Positions 36,879 to 48,106 are shown, counted from the stretch's first letter. The stretch: 64,000 nucleotides of DNA from Pseudomonas sp. Irchel 3H7 (GCF_900187605.1 NZ_FYEA01000004.1:317674-381673); one strand, 5' to 3'. A program made the numbers and translations. Notes: a model not told the origin generated them from the letters alone.

Positions 36879-37796
36879 TTAGAAATAGCCTTGACGTTTT
36901 TTATCTTCCATCGAGCCGGCGCCATCGTGGTCGATGACTCGGCCCTGGCGCTCGGAAGTTCGCGTCAGGAGCATTTCTTGAATGATGTCCGTGAGGCTTT
37001 CGGCCTCGGACTCCACGGCGCCCGTCAACGGGTAGCAGCCAAGGGTGCGGAAACGCACTTTCTTTTTGACGATGCGCGCTTTGTCTTCATCGGACAGGTG
37101 CTCGAGGATGCGCTCGTCGTCGATCATGATCAGCGTGCCGTTCTTCTCGATCACTTCGCGTTCGGCGGCGAAGTACAACGGCACAATCGGGATGCCTTCG
37201 AGGTAGATGTACTGCCAGATGTCCAGTTCGGTCCAGTTCGACAGCGGGAATACGCGGATCGATTCGCCCTTGTTGACCTTGCCGTTGTAGACGTTCCACA
37301 GCTCGGGACGCTGATTTTTCGGGTCCCAGCGGTGCTTGCTGTCGCGGAACGAGTACACGCGCTCTTTGGCACGGGATTTCTCTTCATCGCGACGGGCGCC
37401 GCCGAAGGCTGCGTCGAAACCATGCTTGTCGAGTGCCTGTTTCAGGCCTTCGGTTTTCATGATGTCGGTGTGCTTGGCACTGCCGTGGGTGAACGGGTTG
37501 ATGTTCTGCGCCACGCCATCGGGGTTGATGTGGGTGATCAGGTCCAGGCCCAGTTCTTCGACCATCTTGTCGCGGAACTTGTACATCTCCTGGAATTTCC
37601 AGCGGGTGTCGACGTGCATCACCGGAAACGGCAGTTTGCCCGGAAAGAACGCCTTGCGTGCCAGGTGCAGCATCACGGCGGAGTCTTTACCGATGGAGTA
37701 CAGCATCACCGGGTTATCGAACTCGGCGGCCACCTCGCGGATGATGTGGATGCTTTCCGCCTCCAGCTGTTTCAGATGCGTCAGTTTGTCGACCAT
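36879..37796 (-). CDS. cysD: Sulfate adenylyltransferase subunit 2
   Basis: 305 residues of the PAPS reductase/ATP sulfurylase (PP-loop-like) family: [20 protein letters not shown] (SxGKDS motif, about 31-50), [40 protein letters not shown] (about 131-150) and the C-terminal RQGRVIDHD. With CysN it forms ATP sulfurylase, making APS from sulfate and ATP. First gene of the cysD-cysNC operon; CysB control is expected but no site was identified. Confidence 0.96.
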   Translation of the reverse strand: MVDKLTHLKQLEAESIHIIREVAAEFDNPVMLYSIGKDSAVMLHLARKAFFPGKLPFPVMHVDTRWKFQEMYKFRDKMVEELGLDLITHINPDGVAQNINPFTHGSAKHTDIMKTEGLKQALDKHGFDAAFGGARRDEEKSRAKERVYSFRDSKHRWDPKNQRPELWNVYNGKVNKGESIRVFPLSNWTELDIWQYIYLEGIPIVPLYFAAEREVIEKNGTLIMIDDERILEHLSDEDKARIVKKKVRFRTLGCYPLTGAVESEAESLTDIIQEMLLTRTSERQGRVIDHDGAGSMEDKKRQGYF

Positions 37797-37937
37797 GGCT
37801 ACTCACGAAAACTTTCTTATGAACGGCCAGCGGGCCGTGTTCGAGCGGGGAATCCTAGCACAGCGGCCTCTTCTAATCAGGACGCCAACTAGATCGAAAG
37901 GGTATATGAATATGCCTACCAGTTCGGCCGATGCCCC

Positions 37938-38032
37938 CCCTGTAGGAGTGAGCCTGCTCGCGATAGCTTTGTCACATTCGACATAACGGTGACTGACACT
38001 CCGCTATCGCGAGCAGGCTCACTCCTACAGGG
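37938..38032. repeat. REP-type palindrome, family B
   Basis: CCCTGTAGGAGTGAGCCTGC... and its complement ending ...CACTCCTACAGGG, arms about 34 bp, between cysD and the Nif3-like gene. Confidence 0.9.
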
Positions 38033-38046
38033 GATTTGCGGTGGAT

Positions 38047-38805
38047 TCAGATCGGATTCGGGCAGTCGATGAAGATGTGTTCGACGGCAAAGCGTTTTGC
38101 CAGGTAGTCGCCCAGCGCCTGTACGCCATAGCGCTCGGTGGCGTGGTGGCCGGCGGCAATGAAGCTGATGTCGTTCTCGCGGGCGCTGTGGAAGGTCTGT
38201 TCGGAAGCCTCACCGCTCAGATAGAGATCGACGCCTGCGGCGACGGCTTGATCGATATAGCCCTGACCGCCGCCGGTGCACCAGCCGACCCGGCGGATCA
38301 TCGGATTACCTTCAATCAGCAATGGTTCGCGGCCCATGACTTCTTGCACCTTGCGGGCGAAATCGCGCGCGGTCATCGGTTCTTTCAAAGACCCGACCAG
38401 ACCAACGATTTTAAGATTATCCGGATCCAGCGGGCCTTCAACAGTGATGTCCAATTGCCGAGCAAGCTGCACGTTATTGCCGACATCAGGATGCAAATCC
38501 AGCGGCAAGTGGTAAGCGAGCAGACTGATGTCGTGCTTGAGCAAGGTCTTCAGTCGACGCTGCTTCATGCCAGTGATGCAAGGGTTCTCGCCCTTCCAGA
38601 AGTAACCGTGGTGCACCAGCACCAGATCGGCCCCGGCCTCGACGGCGGCATCCAGCAAGGCCTGACTGGCCGTGACGCCGCTGACGATGCGCATCACTTG
38701 CGGACGGCCCTCGACCTGCAATCCATTCGGGCAATAATCGGCAATTTTCGCACTGCCGAGGTAACGGTCGGCTTCTTCGACGAGGGTGCTGAGGGCAACG
38801 GCCAT
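38047..38805 (-). CDS. Nif3-like dinuclear metal-centre protein (YbgI family)
   Basis: 252 residues. Metal-binding residues are visible in LVLVHHGYFWKGE (about 64-76) and AAGHHATERYGVQALGDYLA (about 215-234), with YCPNGLQVEGRP near the N-terminus. Proteins of this family form toroidal hexamers with two metal ions. They have been linked to GTP cyclohydrolase-like or hydrolase activity, but the cellular role is unsettled. It lies between cysD and algW and is divergent from algW. Confidence 0.9.
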   Translation of the reverse strand: MAVALSTLVEEADRYLGSAKIADYCPNGLQVEGRPQVMRIVSGVTASQALLDAAVEAGADLVLVHHGYFWKGENPCITGMKQRRLKTLLKHDISLLAYHLPLDLHPDVGNNVQLARQLDITVEGPLDPDNLKIVGLVGSLKEPMTARDFARKVQEVMGREPLLIEGNPMIRRVGWCTGGGQGYIDQAVAAGVDLYLSGEASEQTFHSARENDISFIAAGHHATERYGVQALGDYLAKRFAVEHIFIDCPNPI

Positions 38806-38826
38806 GAAAGACTCCTAAATATCCCG

Positions 38827-38854
38827 TTCAGAGGCGCGCGCGGCCTCGTATAAT
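38827..38854 (+). promoter_or_regulatory. Putative sigma-70 promoter of algW
   Basis: TATAAT at 38849-38854, with a weak -35-like TTCAGA at 38827-38832 (16-bp spacing), 54 bp before the algW start. Confidence 0.45.
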
Positions 38855-38908
38855 GCGCGACATTATGGGCGGTCTGACCCCGCCTGCAACTCTTCCAGGA
38901 CGTGCTTA

Positions 38909-40066
38909 ATGCTCAAGGCGCTGCGTTTTATGGGCTGGCCACTGTTGGCCGGCGTGCTTATCGCTCTGTTGATTATTCAGCGTTACCCGCAGTGGGTCGG
39001 GCTGCCGAGCCTCGACGTCAACCTGCAACAGGCCCCGCAAACCACCAGCGTGCAGCAGGGGCCGGTGTCCTATGCCGATGCGGTAACTATCGCAGCGCCC
39101 TCGGTGGTCAATCTGTACACCACCAAAGTCATCAACAAACCGGCGCATCCGCTGTTTGAAGATCCGCAGTTCCGCCGCTTCTTTGGTGATAACTCGCCAA
39201 AGCAGAAACGCATGGAATCGAGCCTCGGCTCCGGCGTGATCATGAGCCCGGAAGGCTACATCCTCACCAACAACCACGTGACCAGCGGCGCCGATCAGAT
39301 TGTGGTCGCCCTGAAGGACGGCCGTGAAACTCTCGCCCGCGTGATCGGCAGTGATCCGGAAACCGACCTCGCGGTGTTGAAGATCGACCTGAAAACCCTG
39401 CCGGCGATCACGGTCGGCCGTTCCGACAACATCCGCATCGGCGACGTCGCGCTGGCCATCGGTAACCCGTTTGGCGTCGGCCAGACCGTGACCATGGGCA
39501 TCATCAGCGCCACCGGGCGTAATCAGTTGGGCCTGAACAACTACGAAGACTTTATCCAGACCGACGCGGCGATCAACCCGGGCAACTCCGGCGGCGCACT
39601 GGTCGATGCCAACGGCAACCTCACCGGCATCAACACGGCGATTTTCTCCAAGTCCGGCGGCTCGCAAGGCATTGGCTTTGCGATCCCGGTGAAACTGGCG
39701 ATGGAAGTGATGAAGTCGATCATTGAGCACGGTCAGGTGATTCGTGGCTGGCTGGGGATTGAAGTGCAACCGCTGACGCAGGAACTGGCCGAGTCGTTCG
39801 GTTTGTCCGGGCGCCCGGGGATTGTCGTCGCGGGGATCTTCCGCGATGGCCCGGCGCAGAAGGCAGGCCTGCAGTTGGGTGACGTGATTCTGAGTATCGA
39901 TGGCGAGCCGGCCGGCGATGGTCGCCGTTCGATGAACCAGGTCGCGCGGATCAAGCCGACCGACAAAGTGACGATTCAGGTGATGCGCAACGGCAAAGAG
40001 ATCAAGCTCACCGCTGAAATCGGCCTGCGTCCGCCACCGGCACCGGTGAAAGAAAAAGAAGAATAA
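38909..40066 (+). CDS. algW: Periplasmic serine protease AlgW (DegS-like)
   Basis: 385 residues: N-terminal membrane anchor (about 5-25), trypsin-like domain with triad His in LTNNHVTSGADQ (about 123), Asp in ETDLAVLKID (about 153) and Ser in NPGNSGGALVD (about 227), then one PDZ domain (about 270-365, GIVVAGIFRDGPAQKAGLQL). AlgW is the site-1 protease that senses misfolded outer-membrane porins and cleaves MucA, releasing AlgU. The single PDZ and membrane anchor fit DegS/AlgW and exclude MucD. It is followed by an accessory metal-uptake pair instead of hisC. Confidence 0.93.
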   Translation: MLKALRFMGWPLLAGVLIALLIIQRYPQWVGLPSLDVNLQQAPQTTSVQQGPVSYADAVTIAAPSVVNLYTTKVINKPAHPLFEDPQFRRFFGDNSPKQKRMESSLGSGVIMSPEGYILTNNHVTSGADQIVVALKDGRETLARVIGSDPETDLAVLKIDLKTLPAITVGRSDNIRIGDVALAIGNPFGVGQTVTMGIISATGRNQLGLNNYEDFIQTDAAINPGNSGGALVDANGNLTGINTAIFSKSGGSQGIGFAIPVKLAMEVMKSIIEHGQVIRGWLGIEVQPLTQELAESFGLSGRPGIVVAGIFRDGPAQKAGLQLGDVILSIDGEPAGDGRRSMNQVARIKPTDKVTIQVMRNGKEIKLTAEIGLRPPPAPVKEKEE

Positions 40067-40110
40067 AACTTTGCTCGCGCGGAATGCGCGGATAAAAGAC
40101 ATTCTCAACA

Positions 40111-40159
40111 GACATGTTATATTGTTTCAATTCTAAGAATTGGAACAACATAACATGTC
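40111..40159. promoter_or_regulatory. 49-nt inverted repeat resembling paired Zur boxes
   Basis: The left arm at 40111-40133 (starting GACATGTTATATTG) and right arm at 40137-40159 (ending CATAACATGTC) are complementary except at two positions, with loop TAA. Each arm resembles the gamma-proteobacterial Zur box (ATGTTATA half-site, then a weaker second half). A TATATT -10-like sequence lies in the left arm; the ribosome site and the receptor ATG (40155) lie in the right arm. Confidence 0.55.
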
Positions 40160-42260
40160 GTCTCGAACAAAGGCTTCCCTGCTCGGCCTGAGCCTCGGCT
40201 TGCTGGTCGAGCCCGCCTTCGCCGAAGAACCCGAACCGATTGAACTCGACGCCATCAGCGTCATTTCCGACTATGAATCGCCGACCGGACCGGTCAAGGG
40301 ATACCGCGCTACGCGCTCATCCAGCGCGACCAAGACCGACACGGCGATCCGCGATATCCCGCAGGCGATCAGCGTGGTGCCCGCCAGCGTGCTCAAGGAT
40401 CTGGGCAGCATCAGTGTCGAGCGCGCACTGGATTTTGCCGGCGGTGTATCGAAGCAGAACAACTTCGGTGGCCTGACGCTATACGAATACAGCGTGCGCG
40501 GCTTCACCACTTCGGAGCTCTACAAGGACGGTTTCAGCGCCAATCGCGGTTATCCGAGCACACCCGACGCGGCCAGCATCGAGCGCATCGAAGTGCTCAA
40601 AGGCCCCGCCGCCAGTCTGTATGGCCGAGGCGATCCCGGCGGCACGGTAAACATCGTCACCAAGAAACCGCAGCCCGAAGCGTTCACCACCCTGCAAACC
40701 AGCGCCGGCAGTTGGGACCGTTATCGCACCGCACTGGACGTCAACACGCCGCTGGATGATCAGGGTGATGTGCTGTCGCGGATCAATCTCGCGGTCGAAG
40801 ATAACAATAGCTTTCGCGATCACGTCGACAGCAAACGCGTGTTCGTTGCGCCCTCGATCAGTTGGCAATTGAACCCGGACACGTCGCTATTGGTGGAAAG
40901 CGAAATCGTCCGTCACAGCTCGACGTTCGATCGCGGCATCGTCGCGCCCAACAACAAATGGAGCGGTGTTTCGCGTTCGACTTTCCTCGGCGAACCCAAT
41001 GACGGCAACATCGACAATCACAACAATCTTCTTCAAGCCACGCTGGAGCATCACCTCAACGACAGCTGGAAACTGCGCCTGGCCAGCCACTACAAGGAAG
41101 GCAAACTCTGGGGCGACGCCTCGGAACAACGGGCACTGAACGCCGACGGCCACACGGTCAACCGTCGCTTGCGCGAACGCGATACAAGTTGGCACGACAG
41201 CATCACCCAACTGGAATTGCGCGGTCTGTTCGACCTCGGTCCTTGGCAGCATGAACTGCTGATCGGCACCGAGTATGAAAACTTCCGCAAGAACGAACGC
41301 GTCACCACCATTGCCGGCGGCCCTTACGCCATCGACATCTATAAGCCGATCTACGGCCAGCCAAAACCCAATGGCGCACGCTCGGGCACTGACTTCTTCG
41401 AACAGGTCGAAAGTCATGCGCTGAACCTGCAGGATCAGATCGTCTTCACCGACAAATTGCGCGGAATGATCGGCGCACGTTTCGAACATTTCGACCAGCA
41501 CATCGACGATCACAGCCGTAACGCCAAGAGCAGTCAGCGCCATGACGCCCTCACCCAGCGCGCCGGCCTGCTCTATCAACTGACGCCGAACACCGGCCTG
41601 TTCGCCAACGCCTCGACCTCGTTCAAACCGAACAATGGCCTAGATGCCTCCGGCAAATCCTTCGATCCGGAAGAAGGCGTCGGTTACGAAGTCGGGATCA
41701 AGAACGAGCTGTTTGACGAGCGCCTGAGCAGCACCCTCGCCTTCTTCCACATCGACAAGGAAAACGTCCTCGCCCTCGACCCGGCCAGCGACACCAGCCG
41801 CGCGATGGGCAAGGCGCGCAGTCGCGGTTTCGACCTGCAAGTCACCGGGCAAGTGACTGACGCAGTGCGGGTGATCGGCGCGTTCGCTTACATCGACGCC
41901 GAAGTGACCCAGGGTGACGCGGCAATTCCCACCGGCAGCCGCATCCTCGGCGTGGCCAAGCGCAGCGGCAGCCTGCTTGGGGTTTACGAGTTTCAGGATG
42001 GCCATTTGCGCGGCTCGGACGTCGGCGCAGCGTTTACCTATGTCGGCGACCGCTCGGGAGAGTCCGGCAGCGACTTCGAACTTCCGGCGTATCACACCGT
42101 CGACCTGCTCGCGCATTACAAGGCCAGCGACAAGGTCACCGTCGGCCTCAATCTGAACAACCTTTTCGACGAAAAGTATTACGAGCGCTCCTACAGCAAC
42201 TACTGGGTCAACCCCGGCGAGCCGCGCAACTTCACCGTCAGCCTGACACTCAATCTGTAA
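40155..42260 (+). CDS. TonB-dependent outer-membrane receptor
   Basis: 701 residues. Signal peptide (KASLLGLSLGLLVEPAFA), a probable TonB box just after it (IELDAISVIS), the plug domain (about 55-165: DIPQAISVVPASVLKDLG, VLKGPAASLYGRGDPGGTVN) and a 22-strand barrel to the C-terminus (NPGEPRNFTVSLTLNL). No N-terminal signalling (STN) domain, so no sigma/anti-sigma surface signalling. General annotation would be ferric-siderophore receptor, but the Zur-like upstream repeat and downstream DUF4198 gene make zinc or another metal equally possible. ATG 40155 chosen over 40140 because GGAA lies upstream and the signal peptide starts here. Confidence 0.88.
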   Translation: MSSRTKASLLGLSLGLLVEPAFAEEPEPIELDAISVISDYESPTGPVKGYRATRSSSATKTDTAIRDIPQAISVVPASVLKDLGSISVERALDFAGGVSKQNNFGGLTLYEYSVRGFTTSELYKDGFSANRGYPSTPDAASIERIEVLKGPAASLYGRGDPGGTVNIVTKKPQPEAFTTLQTSAGSWDRYRTALDVNTPLDDQGDVLSRINLAVEDNNSFRDHVDSKRVFVAPSISWQLNPDTSLLVESEIVRHSSTFDRGIVAPNNKWSGVSRSTFLGEPNDGNIDNHNNLLQATLEHHLNDSWKLRLASHYKEGKLWGDASEQRALNADGHTVNRRLRERDTSWHDSITQLELRGLFDLGPWQHELLIGTEYENFRKNERVTTIAGGPYAIDIYKPIYGQPKPNGARSGTDFFEQVESHALNLQDQIVFTDKLRGMIGARFEHFDQHIDDHSRNAKSSQRHDALTQRAGLLYQLTPNTGLFANASTSFKPNNGLDASGKSFDPEEGVGYEVGIKNELFDERLSSTLAFFHIDKENVLALDPASDTSRAMGKARSRGFDLQVTGQVTDAVRVIGAFAYIDAEVTQGDAAIPTGSRILGVAKRSGSLLGVYEFQDGHLRGSDVGAAFTYVGDRSGESGSDFELPAYHTVDLLAHYKASDKVTVGLNLNNLFDEKYYERSYSNYWVNPGEPRNFTVSLTLNL

Positions 42261-42272
42261 AAGGACGTCACC

Positions 42273-42992
42273 ATGCAATACGACAAAACCCTTGTGCTCA
42301 TCGCCGCGCTGTTCGCAGGCGAAGTCTCGGCTCATGGCCTATGGACCGAAGAGCGTCGCGGCAATATCGAAGTGGTCTACGGTCATGGTGCCGAGGACAA
42401 CGCGTTCAAAGCGCAGAAGATCAGAGGTGCCTGGGCCTACGACGTTGCCGGCAAGATGATTCCGGTGAGCGTCGAGCGCCTGGCGGATCATGCTCGCCTG
42501 GAACCTTTGAAGTCGCCGGCGGTGATGGCCGTGGCATTGAACAATGGCATGTGGTCGCAAACGGCCGACAAGAAGTGGGTCAACGAAGGCCGCAGCAAAG
42601 TGCCGGGCGCTGTCGGGGCAACGGAGACGTTCAAGTACAGCCTGGCGATTTATCAGCCGGGTGCGAAGTTGCCGAAACTCGATCAGATCAAACTGCTGAT
42701 TCTGCCGGAGGTTGATCCGCTGACGATTGGGCCGGGCAAGTCATTACCGGTGCGGGTGTTGCTCGATGGCAAACCGGCGGCTGGGGTGAAGTTGATTGGT
42801 GATTACCGCAGCGCGCCGAACACATTGAGCACCGAGACTGACAAGGATGGTCGGGCGCAGGTGTTGGTGAGGAATGAAGGGTTGAATGTGATTGCGGCGC
42901 AGGTTGAGGTGCCGGTGAAGGACAGTGTGGATGTGGATAGTCGTGGGTTGTTCAGTTCGCTAACATTCCTTGGCGAACCGCATCACGAATAA
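42273..42992 (+). CDS. DUF4198 periplasmic metal-binding-like protein
   Basis: 239 residues. A short signal peptide (KTLVLIAALFAGEVSA) would leave histidine as the first mature residue (HGLWTEERRG), as in metal-binding NikM/NikK-like and copper-brace proteins. A second His motif is VVYGHGAEDN. The C-terminal half is an immunoglobulin-like domain (LPVRVLLDGKPAAGVKLIGD). DUF4198 proteins are linked to nickel/cobalt or other transition-metal uptake. It starts 12 bp after the receptor stop, so both are cotranscribed and probably serve one metal-acquisition step. Confidence 0.82.
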   Translation: MQYDKTLVLIAALFAGEVSAHGLWTEERRGNIEVVYGHGAEDNAFKAQKIRGAWAYDVAGKMIPVSVERLADHARLEPLKSPAVMAVALNNGMWSQTADKKWVNEGRSKVPGAVGATETFKYSLAIYQPGAKLPKLDQIKLLILPEVDPLTIGPGKSLPVRVLLDGKPAAGVKLIGDYRSAPNTLSTETDKDGRAQVLVRNEGLNVIAAQVEVPVKDSVDVDSRGLFSSLTFLGEPHHE

Positions 42993-42999
42993 AAGCACA

Positions 43000-43175
43000 C
43001 CCTCACCCCAGCCCTCTCCCGGAGGGAGAGGGGGCCGACCGAGTTGTCTTGCGAAGTACGTCGACCTGAAAGACCGAGTCGATTATGGATTCGGTACAGC
43101 ACTTTCACGTCGACGAAGCTCTGCAATATCCCCCAATCAGTCCCCTCTCCCTCTGGGAGAGGGCTAGGGTGAGGG
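43000..43175. repeat. Composite inverted repeat, family D (CCCTCACCCCAGCCCTCTCCC ends)
   Basis: The outer 21-bp ends (43000-43020 and 43155-43175) are reverse complements with one mismatch. Each end also folds on itself (CCCTCTCCC ... GGGAGAGGG). The 134-bp centre has no coding sign. It lies between the convergent DUF4198 gene and hisC, and probably terminates both. Confidence 0.85.
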
Positions 43176-43185
43176 GCTCTTGCTT

Positions 43186-44238
43186 TTATAGATCGCCAAG
43201 CCCATCGATCAGCGCCTGATTCTGCTCCGGCGTGCCAATCGAAATCCGCAAAAACTGCGCAATCCGCTCCTGCTTGAAGTGCCGCACAATCACACCCTGC
43301 TCGCGCAATTTAGCCGCCAGCCCCGCCGCATCATGCTGCGGGTGCCGGGCGAAGATGAAGTTGGCCGCCGACGGCAATACTTCAAAACCCTTGGCCTGCA
43401 ACTGTGCAATCACCCACTCACGGCTCTCGATCACCAGACGGCAAGTCTTGCCGAAATGCTCGCGATCTTCGAACGCCGCTGCCGCACCGACAATCGCCAG
43501 ACGATCCAGCGGATAAGAGTTGAAGCTGTTCTTGATCCGCTCTAACGCCTCGATCAAATCCGGATGCCCAACCGCCAGACCAACGCGCAAACCCGCCAGC
43601 GAACGCGACTTGGACAGGGTTTGCGTCACCAGCAGGTTCGGATAACGGTCCACCAGACTGATCGCGGTTTCGCCGCCGAAGTCGATATAGGCCTCGTCTA
43701 CGACCACCACCGAATCCGGGCTGGCCTTGAGGATTTGCTCGACCGCGTCCAGCGCCAGCAGGCATCCGGTGGGCGCGTTCGGGTTAGGGAAGATGATCCC
43801 GCCATTTGGCTTGGCATAGTCTGCCGGGTCGATCTGGAACTGCGCATCCAGCGGGACCGCATCAAACTCGATGCCGTACAAACCGCAATACACCGGATAG
43901 AAGCTGTAGCTGATGTCGGGGAACAACAGCGGCTTATCGTGTTGCAGCAAGCCGTGAAAAATGTGCGCGAGCACTTCATCCGAACCGTTGCCGAGGAACA
44001 CCTGATTGCTCTGCACACCGTAATACTGGGCGACGGCGGTTTTCAGCAGGTCGCTGTTCGGGTCCGGGTACAGACGCAGGTTGTCATTCAGTTCGGTCTG
44101 CATCGCTGCCAAGGCTTTTGGCGACGGGCCGTACGGGTTTTCATTGGTGTTGAGCTTGACCAGTTTGGTCAGCTTCGGTTGTTCGCCCGGCACGTAGGGC
44201 ACCAGATCCTTGACGAACGGGCTCCAGAATTTACTCAT
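43186..44238 (-). CDS. hisC: Histidinol-phosphate aminotransferase
   Basis: 350 residues, PLP-dependent fold type [15 protein letters not shown] near the N-terminus, [15 protein letters not shown] (about 79), DEAYIDFGG, and the PLP lysine in [20 protein letters not shown] (about 207). It converts imidazole acetol phosphate to histidinol phosphate. Three bp after hisD in the same operon. Confidence 0.95.
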   Translation of the reverse strand: MSKFWSPFVKDLVPYVPGEQPKLTKLVKLNTNENPYGPSPKALAAMQTELNDNLRLYPDPNSDLLKTAVAQYYGVQSNQVFLGNGSDEVLAHIFHGLLQHDKPLLFPDISYSFYPVYCGLYGIEFDAVPLDAQFQIDPADYAKPNGGIIFPNPNAPTGCLLALDAVEQILKASPDSVVVVDEAYIDFGGETAISLVDRYPNLLVTQTLSKSRSLAGLRVGLAVGHPDLIEALERIKNSFNSYPLDRLAIVGAAAAFEDREHFGKTCRLVIESREWVIAQLQAKGFEVLPSAANFIFARHPQHDAAGLAAKLREQGVIVRHFKQERIAQFLRISIGTPEQNQALIDGLGDL

Positions 44239-44241
44239 CGC

Positions 44242-45579
44242 TCAGTTCCCCTGCCCTTTTAGAAAGTCTTCGTCTTTGATGCGGTATTCGGCACTGCGTG
44301 CGTGGGCGCTCAGCGATTCTCCACGGGCCAATACCGATGCCGTTTTACCCAGCTCGGAAGCGCCGGCCTCGGAGCAGAAAATGATCGACGAACGCTTCTG
44401 GAAGTCATACACACCCAGCGGCGAGGAGAAGCGCGCGGTGCCGGAGGTCGGCAGCACGTGGTTCGGGCCAGCGCAGTAGTCGCCCAGCGCTTCGGAAGTG
44501 TGACGGCCCATGAAGATCGCGCCAGCATGGCGGATCTGCGGCAGCCAGGCTTGCGGGTCAGCGACCGAAAGCTCCAAGTGTTCCGGGGCAATACGGTTGG
44601 CGACTTCGATCGCTTGCGCCATGTCCTTCACGTGAATCAGCGCACCGCGGCCATTGATCGAGGTTTCGATGATGGTCGCGCGGTCCATGGTCGGCAGCAG
44701 TTTATCGATGCTCGCGGCGACCTTGTCGAGGAACTCGGCGTCCGGGCTGACCAGAATCGCCTGGGCGTCTTCGTCGTGCTCGGCTTGCGAGAACAGGTCC
44801 ATGGCGATCCAGTCCGGATCGGTCTGACCGTCGCAGACCACGAGAATTTCCGAAGGGCCGGCGATCATGTCGATGCCGACCTGACCGAATACGTGACGCT
44901 TGGCCGTGGCGACATAGATGTTGCCCGGGCCAACGACTTTGTCGACTTGCGGCACGCTTTCGGTGCCATAGGCCAGCGCCGCAACGGCTTGCGCGCCGCC
45001 GATGGTGAACACCCGGTCGACGCCGGCGATGCACGCAGCCGCCAGCACCAGCTCATTGATTTCACCGCGTGGCGTCGGCACCACCATGACCACTTCGGTC
45101 ACGCCGGCGACCTTGGCCGGAATCGCGTTCATCAATACCGACGACGGATACGACGCCTTGCCCCCCGGCACGTACAGACCGGCGCGATCCAGCGGCGTGA
45201 CCTTCTGGCCCAGTACAGTGCCGTCAGCTTCGGTGTAACTCCACGAATCCTGCTTCTGTTTTTCGTGGTAGCTGCGCACACGAGCGGCGGCTTTTTCCAG
45301 TGCTTCGCGCTGGGCCACGGTGATGCGCGTGAGCGCCAGTTCCAGGCGCTCACGCGGCAGAATCAGATCGGCCATCGAAGCGACTTCGAGGCCGTCGAAC
45401 TTCTGGGTGAACTCGACCAGCGCCGCGTCACCGCGTTCGCGCACAGCCTTGATGATGTCCAGCACGCGCTGATTGACCGAGTCGTCAGACACACTTTCCC
45501 AGCTCAGCAGATGATCCAGATGATGCGCGAAATCCGGGTCAGCAGCGTTGAGTCGGCGAATTGCAGTCGGTGCGGTCAT
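44242..45579 (-). CDS. hisD: Histidinol dehydrogenase
   Basis: 445 residues. Family motifs: [20 protein letters not shown] (about 133), [20 protein letters not shown] (about 193-212), [11 protein letters not shown], the zinc ligands in [17 protein letters not shown], and [19 protein letters not shown] (about 380). It oxidises histidinol to histidine with NAD in two steps. An intrinsic-terminator-like hairpin lies 24 bp upstream of the start, separating it from hisG. Confidence 0.96.
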   Translation of the reverse strand: MTAPTAIRRLNAADPDFAHHLDHLLSWESVSDDSVNQRVLDIIKAVRERGDAALVEFTQKFDGLEVASMADLILPRERLELALTRITVAQREALEKAAARVRSYHEKQKQDSWSYTEADGTVLGQKVTPLDRAGLYVPGGKASYPSSVLMNAIPAKVAGVTEVVMVVPTPRGEINELVLAAACIAGVDRVFTIGGAQAVAALAYGTESVPQVDKVVGPGNIYVATAKRHVFGQVGIDMIAGPSEILVVCDGQTDPDWIAMDLFSQAEHDEDAQAILVSPDAEFLDKVAASIDKLLPTMDRATIIETSINGRGALIHVKDMAQAIEVANRIAPEHLELSVADPQAWLPQIRHAGAIFMGRHTSEALGDYCAGPNHVLPTSGTARFSSPLGVYDFQKRSSIIFCSEAGASELGKTASVLARGESLSAHARSAEYRIKDEDFLKGQGN

Positions 45580-45602
45580 AGCGAGAGCCTCATAGGAATG
45601 GC

Positions 45603-45651
45603 AAAAACTCAGGCGCCCGAAACTATCATTCGATCCGCTTGGGCACCTGAG
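45603..45651 (-). terminator. Terminator or attenuator between hisG and hisD
   Basis: On the minus strand CTCAGGTGCCC (45651-45641), a 22-nt loop and GGGCGCCTGAG (45618-45608) are followed by TTTTT. The arms have one mismatch. It lies directly before hisD, so it either ends the murA-hisG transcript or acts as an attenuator. No histidine-rich leader peptide is visible. Confidence 0.6.
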
Positions 45652-45703
45652 AATTCTGGCTATGAGGCGGATAGACGGCGCGACTTGGGGTCGCGCAGGT
45701 AAA

Positions 45704-46339
45704 TCAGCCGCGGTGTCGCGATTCCACTGCGTTGCGCAGGGTATCGATCAACGCCTGGATTCGGGCGTGTTGCATTTTCATCGAAGCCTTGTTGACCACC
45801 AGGCGCGAGCTGATCGTGGCGATCAGTTCCTGAGGTTCCAGGCCGTTGGCGCGCAGAGTGTTGCCGGTGTCGACCACGTCGATGATCTTGTCAGCGAGAC
45901 CGATCAGCGGTGCCAGCTCCATCGAGCCGTACAGCTTGATGATGTCGACCTGACGGCCCTGCTCGGCGTAGTAGCGCTTGGCGACGTTGACGAACTTGGT
46001 CGCCACGCGCAGACGGCCCTTGGGCTCAGGCGCGCCGATCTTGCCGGCGGTCATCAGCTTGCACTGGGCGATCTGCAGATCCAGTGGCTCGTACAGGCCC
46101 TGGCCGGTGTATTCCATCAACACGTCTTTACCGGCAACGCCGAGGTCTGCCGCGCCATGCTCGACGTAAGTCGGCACATCGGTGGCACGCACGATCAGCA
46201 GACGAACGTCGTCTTGCGTCGTGGGGATGATCAGCTTGCGGCTCTTGTCCGGATTCTCGGTCGGCACGATGCCCGCTTCGGCGAGAAGCGGCAGGGTGTC
46301 GTCAAGGATGCGGCCCTTGGACAGTGCGATGGTCAACAT
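45704..46339 (-). CDS. hisG: ATP phosphoribosyltransferase, short form
   Basis: 211 residues: [20 protein letters not shown] at the N-terminus, the [17 protein letters not shown] motif (about 65-81) and [14 protein letters not shown] (about 155; PRPP loop). It catalyses the first histidine step. It lacks the C-terminal regulatory domain, so it should need HisZ, encoded elsewhere. Between murA and hisD; a 125-bp hairpin-rich gap separates it from murA. Confidence 0.95.
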   Translation of the reverse strand: MLTIALSKGRILDDTLPLLAEAGIVPTENPDKSRKLIIPTTQDDVRLLIVRATDVPTYVEHGAADLGVAGKDVLMEYTGQGLYEPLDLQIAQCKLMTAGKIGAPEPKGRLRVATKFVNVAKRYYAEQGRQVDIIKLYGSMELAPLIGLADKIIDVVDTGNTLRANGLEPQELIATISSRLVVNKASMKMQHARIQALIDTLRNAVESRHRG

Positions 46340-46370
46340 GGGAAACGTCAGTCCTTATCAAGGTACTCAT

Positions 46371-46452
46371 GTCCGGTCGCAATCGGCGCCGGACACACAT
46401 CGAGCCGGAAACCGGCTCGACTCTTAAAATCAGTGGACACGTCCCTGTGTCC
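46371..46452. repeat. Cluster of three small hairpins between murA and hisG
   Basis: GTCCGG...CCGGAC (46371-46394), CGAGCCGG-AAA-CCGGCTCG (46401-46419) and GGACAC...GTGTCC (46435-46452) lie in tandem. None has a T-run. They may be RNA stabilisers or processing sites within the murA-hisG message. Confidence 0.55.
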
Positions 46453-46463
46453 CAATCCAGCAA

Positions 46464-47991
<1,528 letters not shown>

Positions 47992-48037
47992 GCTCAACCT
48001 CAATCGGCGCCCTGTGCGCACGGGTCGGACATCATAC

Positions 48038-48090
48038 AAAAAAGCCCCGCGCCTGCGAACCCCGCATGGCAGGACTCTGACGGGGGGCTT
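48038..48090 (-). terminator. Terminator of the mla operon
   Basis: On the minus strand AAGCCCC pairs with GGGGCTT (48084-48090 with 48042-48048), enclosing a second stem CCTGC/GCAGG, and is followed by TTTTTT. It lies just after the mlaB stop. Confidence 0.7.
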
Positions 48091-48106
48091 CTTTATAGAT
48101 GTGGGT

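Noticed and set aside
34734..37892. 1052-codon open frame antisense to cysNC and cysD
   Set aside because: It follows the third-position GC bias of the sense genes, crosses a REP element and terminator, and has no recognisable domain. The sense strand encodes clear CysNC and CysD.
40077..40091. CGCGC-GGAAT-GCGCG hairpin as terminator of algW
   Set aside because: No T-run follows on either strand.
45678..45696. GCGCGAC-TTGGG-GTCGCGC hairpin after hisG as terminator
   Set aside because: Stable stem but no T-run; the terminator-like structure at 45603-45651 is the better candidate.
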